From Perkinsus olseni (taxonomy: Eukaryota; Perkinsozoa; Perkinsida; Perkinsidae), in the NCBI GenBank assembly GCA_013115135.1, contig JABANP010000313.1, positions 1 to 60,442 on the forward strand: a DNA stretch of 60,442 nt. The letters run 5' to 3'. Both the position numbers and the translations under genes were made by a program. This document shows, one piece after another, positions 35,298 through 47,500 of the stretch. Below the pieces are notes generated by a model. That model made no database searches and was not told the origin of the DNA. It saw only the letters and a program-made list of their open reading frames with translations. The stretch's first letter is position 1; every line of letters starts with the position of its first letter.

Positions 35298-38200
35298 CTA
35301 TACGTTGCTCCGCTCAACACAGTAGCGGTAGTCGGGCGCGAAGGGGCGGTAGACGTAGAACGGAAATCCTTCGTCATCTGACCAGCAGTGACGGTGACAC
35401 GCTTCGACGTCCAACTCACCAACCTGTGAGAGATCTCTTGAATTCACCAGTGCTGCAGAAGATCATGTCGTCATCCAGTAGCTCTTCGTGGGGAGTCACC
35501 GAATGGTCGCAGATGAAGACCTGATGACACCTCTCTACTTGCAGGGATGGAAACGATGGCCTACAGCGTTGGGCGGAGAGTAGAGCTGGAGGATATGATC
35601 CAACCCCCACACAACCGGCTGAGTCTCCTGTGACACCGGGCACAGATGGCCTTGCCGAGAGATAGCTCGAAAAAACTAAGAGTCATCCGTCACGCGCCAC
35701 GAAATTAGCGCAAGTGCCTGGTGACCTCCCTATTAGTAGCCCTCTGCCTCTCTTCCTTCCTCGCAGCATCCGCACTTTCCAGTTGCCGAATGATACAGTT
35801 GTTGTACAGCTTTCGGCATACCTGAGCGCTCGAATGTGATACGCCAGCGAGCGCCGCAGCTGATCCGTTGCCACGGCGAGCCCTGCTTGGAGGGCTGTCA
35901 GCTTTTCTTAAGGTCGCGCCCCGCCTTAGAATGGCACTCTGAGCGGAACTGTTCTGGTCGTTAGTGAAACGGGCAACGGGTGCAGAGCCAATTGAGAGAA
36001 AAAACGCAACTCGCCGCACGACCCGCAAGACCAATATTCGGATGACGATAAGAGATCCATCCTCGGAAAATTACAGCCAGAACGGACCCGTCCAGGTCCA
36101 AACTCCCTGCGGCTTTCACGACCCCGAAGAGACGGAGAGGAAGCATCCCATGGAGGTAGGAAAGGAAAGATTCGCCGTCCCTCCAGAGGTTTGCGATTTC
36201 GAGAAATTTTTAATTTTAGCACCTCCGTGAGCTGTGCTTGCCTTTCGTAAAGACTCCCCGCAAAGACGTGAAACTAGCGGATCTACCCAACTGACGCTCT
36301 CTACGAAAACGTCCGAAAAAATAGACCTTACATCGGGTGAACGGAACGCCATGAAGTCGGCCTTGTTAGAAAGACTGCCATCTTCCTCCTCCATCACTTG
36401 GCCGCCCAAGTCCATCCGTATTCTCACAGGATTTGAGCACATGTGAACGCCCTTGTACTTCTCTGAAAATTGACGGCTTTCGAGCCTGCAGGCGTCCACC
36501 CACTTTTACTCCCGATCCCCTGGGTAAGGTGGTCACCGAGGGCTGGGATGGGCAGGAGGCCGCCGACGCCTGCTGGATCTTCGGGGCCGGGTACGAAGAC
36601 TAGCTGAGAGTTGGCCATGGTTTCTGAAGCGGAAGGACTGGCATGCACAATTCGTCAACCGTAAAAGGCACGGTGGTGGATTCGAACCAGGGTCCTTTGA
36701 GATGACGATCTCTGAATCCTTACTCGGGAATCTGTCCAGCTCCTCAGACAGCCGAGCCCAGCACGACCTGTACTCCCTCACGCTCTTCGCTGACTGACAA
36801 GAAATACCCCTCCCCTTCCGCCACTGAGTATTCAGCCATCCCCTAATATTCTATCCCACATACTTGGGCGATGGACCACTTCCACTATATAGGTGCTTCA
36901 TCGAAGTGACTTATTCCAGCACACGGCGGCCCGAGGAACCAGCGTTCGGCATCATTCGATCCAAGTTCCATTCACACTCCCCCCTCCGGAGCCCACTCTG
37001 ATCACCTTCAGATTCACCGGTTTCCTAGTAAAGTTGCCCATGAACACATACACCGCAGGAGGCGGCTGATCCATGCGCTCAAAGCCGAACAGAATATCGC
37101 TCAGTTTATCGAAAGTTTCCTCATCGTCCAAGTGGACCTGCGACCGCCCGTGGTGGCGCTAGACCGCTGCTAGGCCCACCTCGCCCATCACAACGACCAT
37201 GAGGTCCTCTGCCGACTCCAGACCAGGCTGGCCAATCTCGGAAATCTCTAGCAAGCCAGAGTGGTTCCCGAGCTGTCTGTCTCTAGCGGTGGAGCCGAAG
37301 ATGTCGACAGTGGGGTCGCAAAATTTCCGGGAAACTACCTCGAAGAAGGGTTAGGGTTTCGTGTTACGCGCAGAGCGTCAGAGTCGATATGCCGAACTTC
37401 CCTATGAAGCCCCTCAAAAACGCGACGGGGCAACCATCATCGTGATACAAGATGAATATTGAAGGATACTAATCGGCCAACCAACGAGTCCGGAACGCGA
37501 AGCGGCAACGAACCCCTCATTCCAAGGCGAGAGCTCAGGAGCTATATGGTCCTCTACGAATACACGGAATGCTGATATTGTCAATACAATAACTTCCCAT
37601 ACCGCGGATACTCAGGATCAGCTCGGGAGAAGAGGGAAACTTCCAACGTTCGACCGCGGGAGGCTTTCAAGCGCTGGATATATTGCCTGGTAATCTACAT
37701 TTCTGTGAAAAATTCATCCTGTGTTGGAGAGGCACACTCTCCCAGAGACGCCCGAACCGAAAGGGTACATTGCCACTACCTCTAGGGGGCATCATCATCT
37801 CGAAGACGTGAAAGACGCCGTCGCCCAAGGCGGACATCTCCCCTTTCAACAGCACCTATCACAGTCCGTCAACGGCCTTGGGAAACAGGCGGCCCTACGA
37901 AGCTTGCATCTGCTACGATGAGCTCTGCGCTGGGCTGGCACTGAGAGAAGTCCAATCTCACATTCTCGTGGACGTCTTCGATGTGCAACGCCCCTTCGGA
38001 CGCTCTCGAAAGGAGACCAAAGACGAACTGGGAAAGGTGTGGTATCGGTCTCTGAGGTGTGTCGAATACACTCACTTTAACGCCTGGGTTCCCCGGTAAG
38101 TTCTCAACGGCTGTGATGACGATACGCTCGTTCGGGCCCGGATCGAGCAGAGACTGGTCTTCTGCTGCAGGGGGTTCTTCAACACAAATACCCTGTGGAG

Positions 38201-38969
38201 CAGGAAGTTCTCTCGCCGCCAGACGAACGCGAAAATGTCAAAATGAAATTCTGAGTCCATCAACAGCCGAAACTAGCGGTCCCTACTGTTCATGATCACC
38301 GGAATGAGGACCACATTCATACTGCTAAATCACTGGCAGAAGGATTATTTCTCCCGGTACCGCGCACTAAGAAGGGACTGCCCGTGAGACCCACTTCAAC
38401 GTCAGTATTGATGCTTATTCTCTCCATCATGCCGCCCATGCCTCCAACCGTGTTCCCCTGGCCCTTCACTCTGATCTACAACTGACGGCCTCTCAGCGTC
38501 AGGCGACTCTTCTCCGCACCTTCGGCATCTTCGATCCTCCAGAAGCAATTTTCTCAACTGCGGAATCCACGTACGAGGGGTTGCCCGATGATTCTGAAGA
38601 AGATCGACTCGAGCTGCCAAGTTGGCCGCGAGCCTACGCCAGAGCGCCTTCCGGAGAGCCAGGAATCTCTCTCGATACAACGCGGAGTGCTCCTGTGCGT
38701 CACCTAGAACCGTCGGCAGCTTCCTCGCCGGCACCTGTAAGGTCGCCGCTGCCACCGACCGACTTCAAAGACACTACGAATTGCTGAGCATCTTGTGCGT
38801 AGTGGTAGCGTAGTCCAGCCTTGACAACCCCACCAAGGGAACCATAGGCGTCGATGAGGCGGATGGCTGCAGGGCGGGAGGAAGGGGCTCCGTCTGCTGG
38901 CATGGGCGTTAGGGGGCCTAGCCAATTACTACTCGCCGTATTGTCACTCGCAGCAACGCAACGCTTCAC
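35298..38969 (-). CDS. DNA polymerase epsilon subunit B (DPB2/POLE2)
   Basis: B-subunit of the leading-strand replicase, an inactivated calcineurin-like phosphoesterase fold in this family. Segments in order: IDAYGSLGG and LRYHYAQDAQQFVVSL (about 38890-38760), LPTVLGDAQEHSALYRERF (about 38720), VDIFGSTARDRQLGNHSG (OB-fold region, 37310), VVVMGE joined over a 42-nt intron (37138-37179) to VHLDDEETFDKLSDILFGF, PPPAVYVFMGNF, FVPGPEDPAG (36600), CSNPVRIRMD (36440), PVVWGLDHILQLYSPPNAV, 44-nt intron 35521-35564, FICDHSVTPHEELL, 46-nt intron 35378-35423, DDEGFPFYVYRPFAPDY, stop TAG 35298. The last exons match the family ending in which the product repeats WxxDHxLxLYPxP and a final strand. The N-terminal exon and some joins are unresolved. 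Confidence 0.83.
36666..36758 (-). pseudogene. Type II tRNA-like element (Leu/Ser shape), probably degenerate
   Basis: On the minus strand 93 nt can be folded with acceptor GGCTCGG / CCGTGCC (one T-T mismatch), D stem GTC/GAC, a perfect long variable arm GAGAT-CGTC-ATCTC and a T loop GGTTCGAATCC with a B box, followed by TTTT. The anticodon arm pairs poorly (ATTCC / GGATT with one mismatch), position 33 would be G instead of T, and the T stem has only three pairs. It lies in an intron-size gap of the polymerase subunit gene. An intron-containing tRNA is an alternative. Confidence 0.4.
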
Positions 38970-39705
38970 CCAGAGTCGGCTGGGCAGTGCATGGAGAGCC
39001 CCCAGCGGTCAGTGAGGAATTTTCCAGCGGAATGATGGACAGCGACTCGTCAGTGAGAGCGAGGTGACGACGGAGGGGAGCGTTCGTCCAAGAACAGCTA
39101 AGTGTGTACGAGGCGTGAGACAGAACGTGTAGCACAGAAAGACAATACTTGACGAACGGTGATAGACCATTCGCTTTAGGGTGGCCTAAGTCTCTATTCT
39201 CACTATTCGTCGAAGTAGCGTTGTGCTTCCAGTACATGTCGCAGCGCTGGTACGGCCATCGAGACCGGGGCGGTGCCTCGATTTCGATCGTTTGAACGCA
39301 GCCCCATGAGTCCGACAAAACAGAGCTCAACCCCGAAATAAGGCGCTGCTTGTCCGTTCAGATGCACGAAAGTCGACCAAATCTCCGACCCCGGTGTTCG
39401 GCAGTGGAGCAAGCTCACTGTATCTCTACCGTGTATGTTCGAACGACCTCCGCAGACGCCGTTCCGTCCACTGGTCGGCGGCGCCGTACTGTTGGCGATG
39501 CTGGGCGAGTCTGTCTCCCACAGCGACCATCTCAGAAAGAACGACGGCCTACAACCAGTCTGACTGACCAGTCTGGTTGCGGCGTCTCCAACTCCAACCA
39601 GTACTCACGATTTGAATATCGTTAACATCATCACCTTTTCATAACAGCCACACGTACGCATGCACAAGGCATTCGATCGTTGAGGAATATCAAGTAGTCA
39701 CAAGA

Positions 39706-41136
39706 ATGCAAGATGAAGGTTTGGCGTGCTGTCGTCGGCTGCAGGTCCTACGTGGCTTCGAACTTTCCGGCATGATGCGTCCGACGACTGCTAGTCACTG
39801 TAATGGCTACTGGACGGCTCACAACTCTACCGCTGTACAGGCTCACCCTCGAGGTGCCACCCGTATGAATGGCGTGCGGATATGTGACGTTCTTCGAGCA
39901 TGGTTCTTCGACCTTATCGGTCTACGACAGCACCCGGTCCGGTCTTCTCTGAGACAAGTTTCCAAGTTTGACGTCTTCATCAGTCACCCGTGGTGCATCA
40001 GTCGCATGGACACTTTCCTCAGCCTGGCCTTCGTCTATGGCACGGGTTTCCCTTTTTTCCTCTCATTTTCATTGTGTGCCGTTCTACGGTACGCCGGCTG
40101 TAGAGTATCCGTGTGCTTAGTGGCGGGCTGGTTCTCCTGGCTCGGTGGATTCATCTGTGACGGAGTTTTTTCTAGAAATAATACTACTGTCTTCCTTGAC
40201 AAGTACAGTATCGACCAGCTTGACAGTAGTGAAAAGCAAGAGAGCATCCGTAGCATGCGGGAGTTTCTCGAGAAATCCGACGAGATCCTCATACTCTGGA
40301 GCCCTGTTTACAATACTCGTCTCTGGTGCGTCTACGAGATGGCCTGCTTCTTGAAAGATCACCACATTGACAAAGTTGACATGATGCCTGTGACCCTGTT
40401 CGCATCCAAAGTCATCACTGCGGCGATTGAAGTGGTCTATTGGAGCGCTAGAACTGCCCTCGGCCAAGAGTATGGCCTCGCTATCGATCTCATGTATACT
40501 GCGCTCTACGGCATCCAGGTATGCGAGGACCTCATGCCCTCAGTTATCTGTTTAAGGTCAGACATCAGTGAAGTTGATGTAGATCGCCTCCAGTGCACGT
40601 TCTCACAAGACCGGGACACACTGATTGGCGACATTAAGCGCATCTACGGCTCCTTCGCCTCCTTCAAGAAACATGTCCACACATCATTTAACACCCTTTT
40701 GGCGACGTGGTCGACCCGAAGACACATGATACGATGTGGGCTTGTTTTCGGCTATACTTCAGCGGTGGTGACGTTTGTCACAGGTCGCTTCGCGCAAACC
40801 TTAGTAATCTTTCTCATGAGAGCCTCATACATGTCCTGTGTTACGCAAGGCTGTGTAGGCCTATTAAGGCTCGGTTTGAGACCGACAAAAACCCTTGCTA
40901 GGGTGTCGGCGCTTTTCTTTGTGCCCCTGCACGCCTGGGCGGTTCATTACTTGTGGCAAGTCTATGGCCCGTACGTAGAGGGCTCAGACTCAGGCATTAC
41001 CTTCAGCACGTTTCCCTGCCGATCCGTCATTGCTGCCGGGCAGCTGCTGATTCTCGGGTCCTGGCTCTGCTACATGCTGAGGCTCGGTATTTCCCAAAAA
41101 GGGAACGGTCTGCCTATGAAAAAGTTGGTCGAGTGA
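39706..41136 (+). CDS. Multi-pass membrane protein with a TIR-like domain
   Basis: 476-aa single-exon protein. KFDVFISHPW (87-96) is a TIR-type first strand. A hydrophobic insert (about 102-152, two likely membrane spans) follows, then TTVFLDKYSIDQ (160-171), an amphipathic helix IRSMREFLEKSDEILILWS and SPVYNTRLWCVYEMACF (199-215). The S-x-n-WCxxE pattern places Glu211 where NAD-cleaving TIR domains carry their catalytic Glu. Three or more further membrane spans lie at about 345-385, 405-430 and 445-465. With an even number of spans in the insert both TIR halves could sit on one face. The start is the first Met; Met54 (MNGVRICDVL) is an alternative. It has no introns, unlike most neighbours. 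Domain assignment is by pattern only; NAD hydrolysis is inference. Confidence 0.72.
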   Translation: MQDEGLACCRRLQVLRGFELSGMMRPTTASHCNGYWTAHNSTAVQAHPRGATRMNGVRICDVLRAWFFDLIGLRQHPVRSSLRQVSKFDVFISHPWCISRMDTFLSLAFVYGTGFPFFLSFSLCAVLRYAGCRVSVCLVAGWFSWLGGFICDGVFSRNNTTVFLDKYSIDQLDSSEKQESIRSMREFLEKSDEILILWSPVYNTRLWCVYEMACFLKDHHIDKVDMMPVTLFASKVITAAIEVVYWSARTALGQEYGLAIDLMYTALYGIQVCEDLMPSVICLRSDISEVDVDRLQCTFSQDRDTLIGDIKRIYGSFASFKKHVHTSFNTLLATWSTRRHMIRCGLVFGYTSAVVTFVTGRFAQTLVIFLMRASYMSCVTQGCVGLLRLGLRPTKTLARVSALFFVPLHAWAVHYLWQVYGPYVEGSDSGITFSTFPCRSVIAAGQLLILGSWLCYMLRLGISQKGNGLPMKKLVE

Positions 41137-42073
41137 AGTCGTTTCGTCTCGCTTCGCCATATGTACAGTTTTTTCTCTGTCGTGTCGGTGATTTTATAAG
41201 TCATCCAAGTACAACGGTCTTACGCACTTCCCTTGTACCAAATTCTTGCCGAGTTTGTCATGGGAGGACCAACTCTGTACGTAAGATGAAGCGGCGCGCT
41301 TCCCAGGCCTATTGCGACATCAGCGTTCGACTGGTATGCGGTAGCGCTCGAGTGGCAAGCAGTGACTTTATAAGAAGCAGACCGTCTTCCATGGCTCAGC
41401 TCACTTCTAAGCACACTTGCAGCGAGCCATTTCTACAGAAGGCGGGTGATCTATCAGATGATAAAGTGAGACCATCAAAGGCCGCGCCATACAGCACTAG
41501 GTAACTCTTAATCGCTCGTCCTCAGGATGCGCTAGTCGAAGCCCTTTCGAGACAGCCAAGGCGAAACCTAATTCCCTCAGAGTCGCTTCCTGTGAGGAAA
41601 CCCTTTGTGCATCAAAGAGTCTGTACGAGCTCATTATTCACGCAGGACCTTCCCAAGATAGAGAGGCCCGAGTGCTGCCGACTGATTCATGAGTTCAAGG
41701 AGCGCCAGTGGCTGGCCTCCCGAGGTGGTTTATGCTGCTCCTCGCTAGCGTAGCTACTAGGACCCATGCTCGTGGTCCTCGGGTTCATGACTTCATTTCC
41801 TCCTCCGCTGGAGTTCAGATCTAGCAGATCTGGACCACTTCGTAATTCGCTAGAGAGAGCTTCCCGAGAGCTTTCGAATGGTACCCGTTGCATCTCGATA
41901 TCCTCGAGCAAAAAGTTAGCGGGAATAGCGAGCCTTCTTTTGCATCGCCCTGTGTTCTTGACGGTGTTGAACGGCTCAGCGACGGTTAGTCGGCATTACT
42001 GTCATTGGGCAGACCCTTCCGCCTCTCGTAACCACCTCGCCTTTGGTTTTCGTGCTCACCAGGCCGATCATGC
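41137..42073. other. Spacer, no gene supported
   Basis: ORFs are short and without motifs. CAGATCTAGCAGATCTGG at 41817-41834 contains a small direct repeat. The promoter of the EF-hand gene should lie near 41950-42070. Confidence 0.35.
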
Positions 42074-43121
42074 ATGATCGATTTTGACGATCAAGAAAGG
42101 CGGATGCTTCGAACCTACTTCGACGCCCTCGATCGAGACAGCTCCGGCTCAATAGACGTCAGCGAGCTCGAGGAGGTGAGTGCGACACTCTTTTCTCGAC
42201 GCCTTGTTTCACGGCCTTACTCCTGTGAAATAGCACTTGGTCCGGTCAACGAGCGACCACTAGCTTTTACGATATGAAGTCATTCAACTTCCCTTGATCG
42301 TGAAGACTCCGTGAGTTACCTTAGGTGATGGTTGCTCTGGGCCTCGCAGAGAAGCACTCAGATGTAGAGAAAATGCTCTCGGGGGTGGACGAGGATGACT
42401 CTGGCGAGATCGAATTCCACGAGTTTCTCAGCATAGTAATTACCAGCTCACTACTCGCTGGAAGTACTCGCCCGTCTGTAGTTGCGAAGAGGCCACAGCT
42501 CGAATGACCCAAGTTCGTCAGCGATGTTCAAGGTGACGCCCAATCACATCAGCATGAGCTTTGATCACCTTCCGGCCTGTAGGTTTTCAAGTCCTTGATC
42601 CGAGGGAATCTCGGAGACACGGAAAATCTCGGCTTCAAGCTCCTCACTTCCGTGTATCGACGTAAGAGGATAATGGATGCAATGATGGCGAAAAGAAAGT
42701 CAGTTTACCAGGTGAGAGAATCATCAGCCTTGTCACACTCGCCTTTGAAGAAGCTAGCCGTTAGGTCGAAGGAATGCGCATATTGAAGGCTTTCGAGAGG
42801 CAACTTAATGAGTCCAGGTTCTCACGAAAGATGGCGGCGTCGCAAGAAGTAACGGCCCCCTCGTCGCTGATGCCTATTTTTTGCTCTGCGCAGGCCGAAC
42901 AAGGGAAAGCCAAGAACAGCGCTTCCAGACAACAGGTGACACCCATCGTGGTCGCGCGTCTCTGGTAGGCTTCATTCCTGTTAGCGGCTCTACGTCGCCC
43001 CCTTGAGGTTGGCCGGTTCGAGACGTCCCAACCAGATGGAACTCAAGCGTCTCCTAAGAAGCTGAGACGTGAGGCTCTCGAGCTAGCGAGCATTTCTGCT
43101 GCTGTCGTTCATACATCTTGA
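42074..43121 (+). CDS. EF-hand calcium-binding protein, six exons
   Basis: Exons 42074-42175, 42325-42435, 42583-42711, 42765-42848, 42894-42935 and 43008-43121 join in frame to 582 nt (193 aa); introns are GT-AG, two of them 53 and 45 nt. Two canonical EF-hand loops: DRDSSGSIDVSE in exon 1 and DEDDSGEIEFHE in exon 2, separated by the usual linker helix (VMVALGLAEKHSDVEKMLSG). The C-terminal half is basic and helical (RKRIMDAMMAKRKSVYQ), with no further loops. A calmodulin/centrin-like sensor of this layout is common in alveolates. The first five exons are well supported; the last exon is chosen for frame and composition. Upstream exons cannot be excluded. Confidence 0.8.
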
Positions 43122-46100
43122 GTACATCTCCTATCCCCTGTATGCGAGCATTCATGATCGACTACCCCACTTTTACCATCTCTACAGTCTCGTGTTACGA
43201 CCAATCAATAACTGCTCATGAGAATAGTTGAGCAAGAAACACATCGGCATGGAAGAAAGTTGCAAAAAATGCAATTTATCTGGTTCTCAGTCCCATGCGA
43301 TCTAAGGTTAAATTCCTGTGTTGGAGGTTCACTACGATACCACCAGTTAACTGGTAGCACCACGCAGGGTTTTGTAGTATCCGAATGCGAAGGGCGGCTG
43401 ATGACACCACCAACTCCACAGGTATTCCTTTTGCACCGCGCAGAAGCGTCGTTTCGTTTCGGCGAGCGTGGCTCGGGTACGGTGGGGCAGTTCCTGGCCG
43501 CAAGGTATGGTTCTGTTAGCCTTCGTTGTAGCAGCGGTCCCCTCATATGCTGTTTTCTAGCCATACACTGCTAGGCTTCAGCAAAGCTACATCGTAGCCA
43601 TCTGGTCTGAGTTTCTCTCCCCGTTCTTTTGTCTGTGAGTAATCCTAACCCCGCACCAAATCATCTTCATCAGGACCCGCTAGTCACCAAGCTACTAATC
43701 CGTAACCTGCAGGTGGGACGGTATCCGCAGAGAGGAGCAACCTAGTCACTAGCACAGTCTTGGCGCCTGCCTGGACTGGTGCTTTACGGAAGAATCATTC
43801 AGTATGTCCGATTGCTCCGACTCTCCACAAAACATTCTTCGTGAATGAGCACAGCAGGAGGAGGACTATGCTACATGGGGAACACCGAAGGGCCAATAGG
43901 GCAAGGGTAACGGAAGGAACGGTCAGGCAACACAGGGCTAGATACGGCAAGTTCCCGGCGGCCAGGACCTCTCGGGCCCGCGAGATCTCCTCGTTGTTCT
44001 CGACCCCGCTGGCCGAGGAGAGTTACAAGCAAGGTTTTTCACGTTGTTTCCGTCGGAATGAACTAGCGTTGAGGACACGGATGGGTTCGCCTGAAAAGGG
44101 CCGCCCCGCTCTCCGTGGGTCCCCGAACCACCCTGCCGCGGGGACAATGCAATCGGGCCTCCCTGCCACAAGGAACCTCAAAGACACAGCTGGTAGGCCC
44201 TCTATGCTTACTCGGTTGGTCCGAGCTCCCCTATCAGAGCCAGCGGCTATTCGAAGCGCAGGTCGGGCGAGTTCTCGCTCTACAGGCCGTCTCACAGCGG
44301 CTGCTGCAGATTTCTTTACGTCGCTTTCATGGGGAGTTGCCTTCTCTTCACGAAGAGGAAGGACAACCGCGAGGCCGGGCCTCTCATCACCACTTAAAGC
44401 CTGCAGCCTGCCACCAGCAGGGCTATCAGCAGTCACCGGCAAACCGAACCCACTTGAATCTCCCCTTCCGAAAACAAGGCCTCCTGCCAGCGAGCCGCTT
44501 CTTCGTAGACCTACGAAAGGTAGAAATCTTAGAAGAGGAAAGGGTACCTCACGGAACTCCCACCGCAAAATCACGCTCCGCCGACCGGGATGGACCGAAG
44601 GACTCGCATATGGGGAGTCATCCTCGACAAAGCGCGGTGACATGCGTCTACAGCACAAGCATGGAGGGGGTTCCTTCCTGAGCTGAGATTACCTCGCAGC
44701 CCTCTCGTCGGCTTCCCTCTTCACTCGGGCCAGCCGTATACGCTCGATCTTCGCTCGATGCATCGCACACCACCTTGACGGACCAAGATTCGATATCATA
44801 CCGGGTCAGTCGGCCCCGCTCCTCACTTCGTTGGCTGGAACCTTCGGAAGCGAGGGCTATCGAAAACCCAAGAGGCCCTGGCAGGATGAGCAGGGTGAGC
44901 CGGCGAAGGAAGACCATGACCTGAACAGAAGGATGATCGGAGACCGAGTAACGGATAATGCTGTCGAGCTTGGAATGCAGCTACGACAGCGTCCGCGGCG
45001 AAGCGGAACGTACCGGGCGCTGAAACCGCCATCTCAGTTGACTCGCTTAGGGAGCAGGTGGAGGCCAGATCGGGGGCGTTCTGACGAGACCAGTGGGCGA
45101 ACACATCAAGCCGATTAGCTTGATGTTCGTACGGTAACCTCCTTGAAACTGCTCCAGCTGTGCCGAGAAGATGCCGGTGACGAGGAGGCGACCGACAGAG
45201 CCCCTGAGGGAATCAACCGAGTTGAAGGAGCTGCGCGGAGATTTCACGCTGCTAGATCAGAAGCTATCAGCAAAGCGAAGGGTACAGATCAGGATGACAG
45301 CGTATGTGATGCGATCTACACCATTCAGCGTGCAAGTTCGACAGGTGAACCGTCAAGCATGACAATGTCACGTCAATGACGAGTGCGATACAGCAAGTTC
45401 TGACGGCAGTTGGACCCGACAACACTGGGATTTTTAGTCTGAATATTAGTATCATTTTCGAGTTTGACACTACACGGGCGAGATTAACAAGTGCTCATCC
45501 AAGTTTGACTGCGGGTCACCATCACGGTGTAGTTGGCAGCATATTTTCATCGCTTCTGTATTGAGTCACGGTAGAACGGTGAGACCACCCCTCGCCAAAG
45601 GAAGGGCATGCAGCATCTCTAACACTCAACTAGTACATTATGCTAGCTCCAGCATCTATAGCGAGGGGCCCCAGGATTGTGTTGGCACGAGCAAGATGGT
45701 ACTTACAAGAACTTCCACCAGGCACTATCACGTGGTGGGAATGCCTCCTGAACGCCTCCAGCTGAGTTGGCAGGAGGGCCTTGGGAATGGAGACACTCTA
45801 AAGTGGGGATAAGTAGTAACAGGAGCTCACCGTGTTGCCTGAACTCTCCAACACTGATGATGAACAAGGTCTCGGTGAAGGGTCATCTGAAACGACAACG
45901 ACGAGGAGTGCCAGCGAAGACGCCCCTTAGACCGGGCGAGGCTGCCGAAGAGTCACCTGCCGGAGTGACGCTGATCCTGGCGGACACTGGGGGTTCACTC
46001 GGTCCTGAGTTGCGAGTGTATCCCACTAAAGTCACTAGCCGCAGTTACCCAGTGCGCCATCCGAGCCTCGGGATACGTTACCCTGGCCAGGGGGCCTGAA

Positions 46101-47500
46101 CTCTAGCGGAGAGGACATGCCCGAAGTCATCTGCGGCAGGCCCCTACCACCAGTGATGAACCATCCTCTGAGGGTATCCCATCCAGTTCTCGCTCGTCGT
46201 CTCTGGGTAGCGTCGGGAGAACTACTGTACACAGTGAGTCCATGCGACTTCACATGCTGCAGGGTACGACGGCCCACCTCAGGCCCGCAGAGAAAGCCAA
46301 GAAGACGCTCTGCTTGAGGTCCTCCAATTTCATTCGCTCGTCCATGGCGATGCCAGCCTACATTCAGCGATTCATTCATCACAGCCGAGCAGCTCCGGAG
46401 GTTCGTCATTGAAGCGATAGTAGCCGACAACATTGTTGTCTCAACAACCGGCAGTTTCGCCAGGACCAAAATCGGACTTCCAATGCTAGCAACGAACACA
46501 TCCTACTGAACTTCGATTTGGTCCCCGGAGCACTATCAGTACACCGGCGGGCTCACCCATCGTTTATGCTCCTCGGGAAACTGGGCAAGAGTAGCACGCC
46601 ATGTATACGCTCGGACGCTACGAACATCACAAACACTGAGAGCTCGGACAGTCACCGGCCATCGAGAGCAAAGCTCCATGACGGCGCACTAAGACGTGAA
46701 GCAAAATGACACCGGAGCTTGGCGGAGCGGAGGTTACGCTTCCGAAGGAGTCTCCCTCTTTGAGAAGGGAGAGCTTTAGACGCTTATTAGTAGTAGGGTG
46801 GGTAGCCTGAAGATACGCTCATGCAAACGAGCCGTAGTGGATTCGATAGTCACTTCAACGCTGAGGACACCTCGCCGCAGAAACCAGATGGAAGCCTCCT
46901 TGGTGTCAGTGCTGTGGCCTTCGCGAGCGAGGACCTGCAAAGTGTGGAGCTCCTTTTGGGTAGTGGCGAAGTTGCGTAAGACTGGCGAGACACTCGACGT
47001 TAGTCGGCGGACAGAGCAGGAAGACGTGGCTGAATGTACTATGCACTGCTCGACGTGTAAAGGACCATCTCAATCGACGGCGCATTCGGAACATCAATTT
47101 CCAGCAGTCTCCCATAGCACATCTCCCGAACATAACAAGCGTGTCTCAACATAATCAGCTAGCCTCGACAAGAAATCGGGCTCGCAAACCTTCAGTGAGG
47201 CCACGTCTGCTAGCGCCGCCGCAGTCGTGACCAGCCCGAGGGGATGGTGTTGGCTAAGTGACCTGGAAAAAACCATCTGGCTTGGCCGGAACTCCGACAC
47301 TACCTAGACGACGGAGCACCAATGGCGGGCGACCTCAACACCAGGGGGAACATGCTCGTTCAGCTTTACACAAGGGCCTGCACGGAGTCCGTATTACGGA
47401 CAGAAGAAAATCTTGCGCTGCTGTGTACGTCAGCCCACCACCGCTCAGCGCATGGTCACTCTCGCGCGCCTTGTGGCTACTGACGTTGAGTTACTCAACT
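43122..47500 (+). other. Region with scattered probable exons of unidentified + strand gene(s)
   Basis: No complete gene could be joined. Protein-like + strand pieces are: YQSQRLFEAQVGRVLALQ (about 44230), TELKELRGDFTLLDQKLSAK (about 45215), a Ser-rich stretch DEPSSEGIPSSSRSSSLGS near 46160 running into LRPAEKAKKTL, AEDTSPQKPDGSLLGVSAVA near 46860, and PELRHYLDDGAPMAGDLNTR near 47290. Helical and Ser-rich composition suggests a large coiled-coil protein, but the pieces may belong to different genes. The 308-aa ORF at 43760 is Arg-rich and looks like an antisense shadow. The degenerate repeat at 45310-45525 lies inside. Confidence 0.3.
45310..45525 (+). repeat. Degenerate copy of the 49.6-kb repeat
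   Basis: CTACACCATTCAGCGTGCAAGTTCGACAGGTGAAC aligns with 49625-49660, and GAGTTTGACACTACACGGGCGAGATTAACAAGTGC with 49912-49950. The middle tandem units are missing. Same orientation as the 49.6-kb element. Confidence 0.75.

Noticed and set aside
43760..44686. 308-aa + strand ORF
   Set aside because: Arg/Ser/Pro-rich composition, overlapped by a 211-aa minus ORF. No domain or signal was seen, so it looks like a chance open frame in GC-rich DNA.
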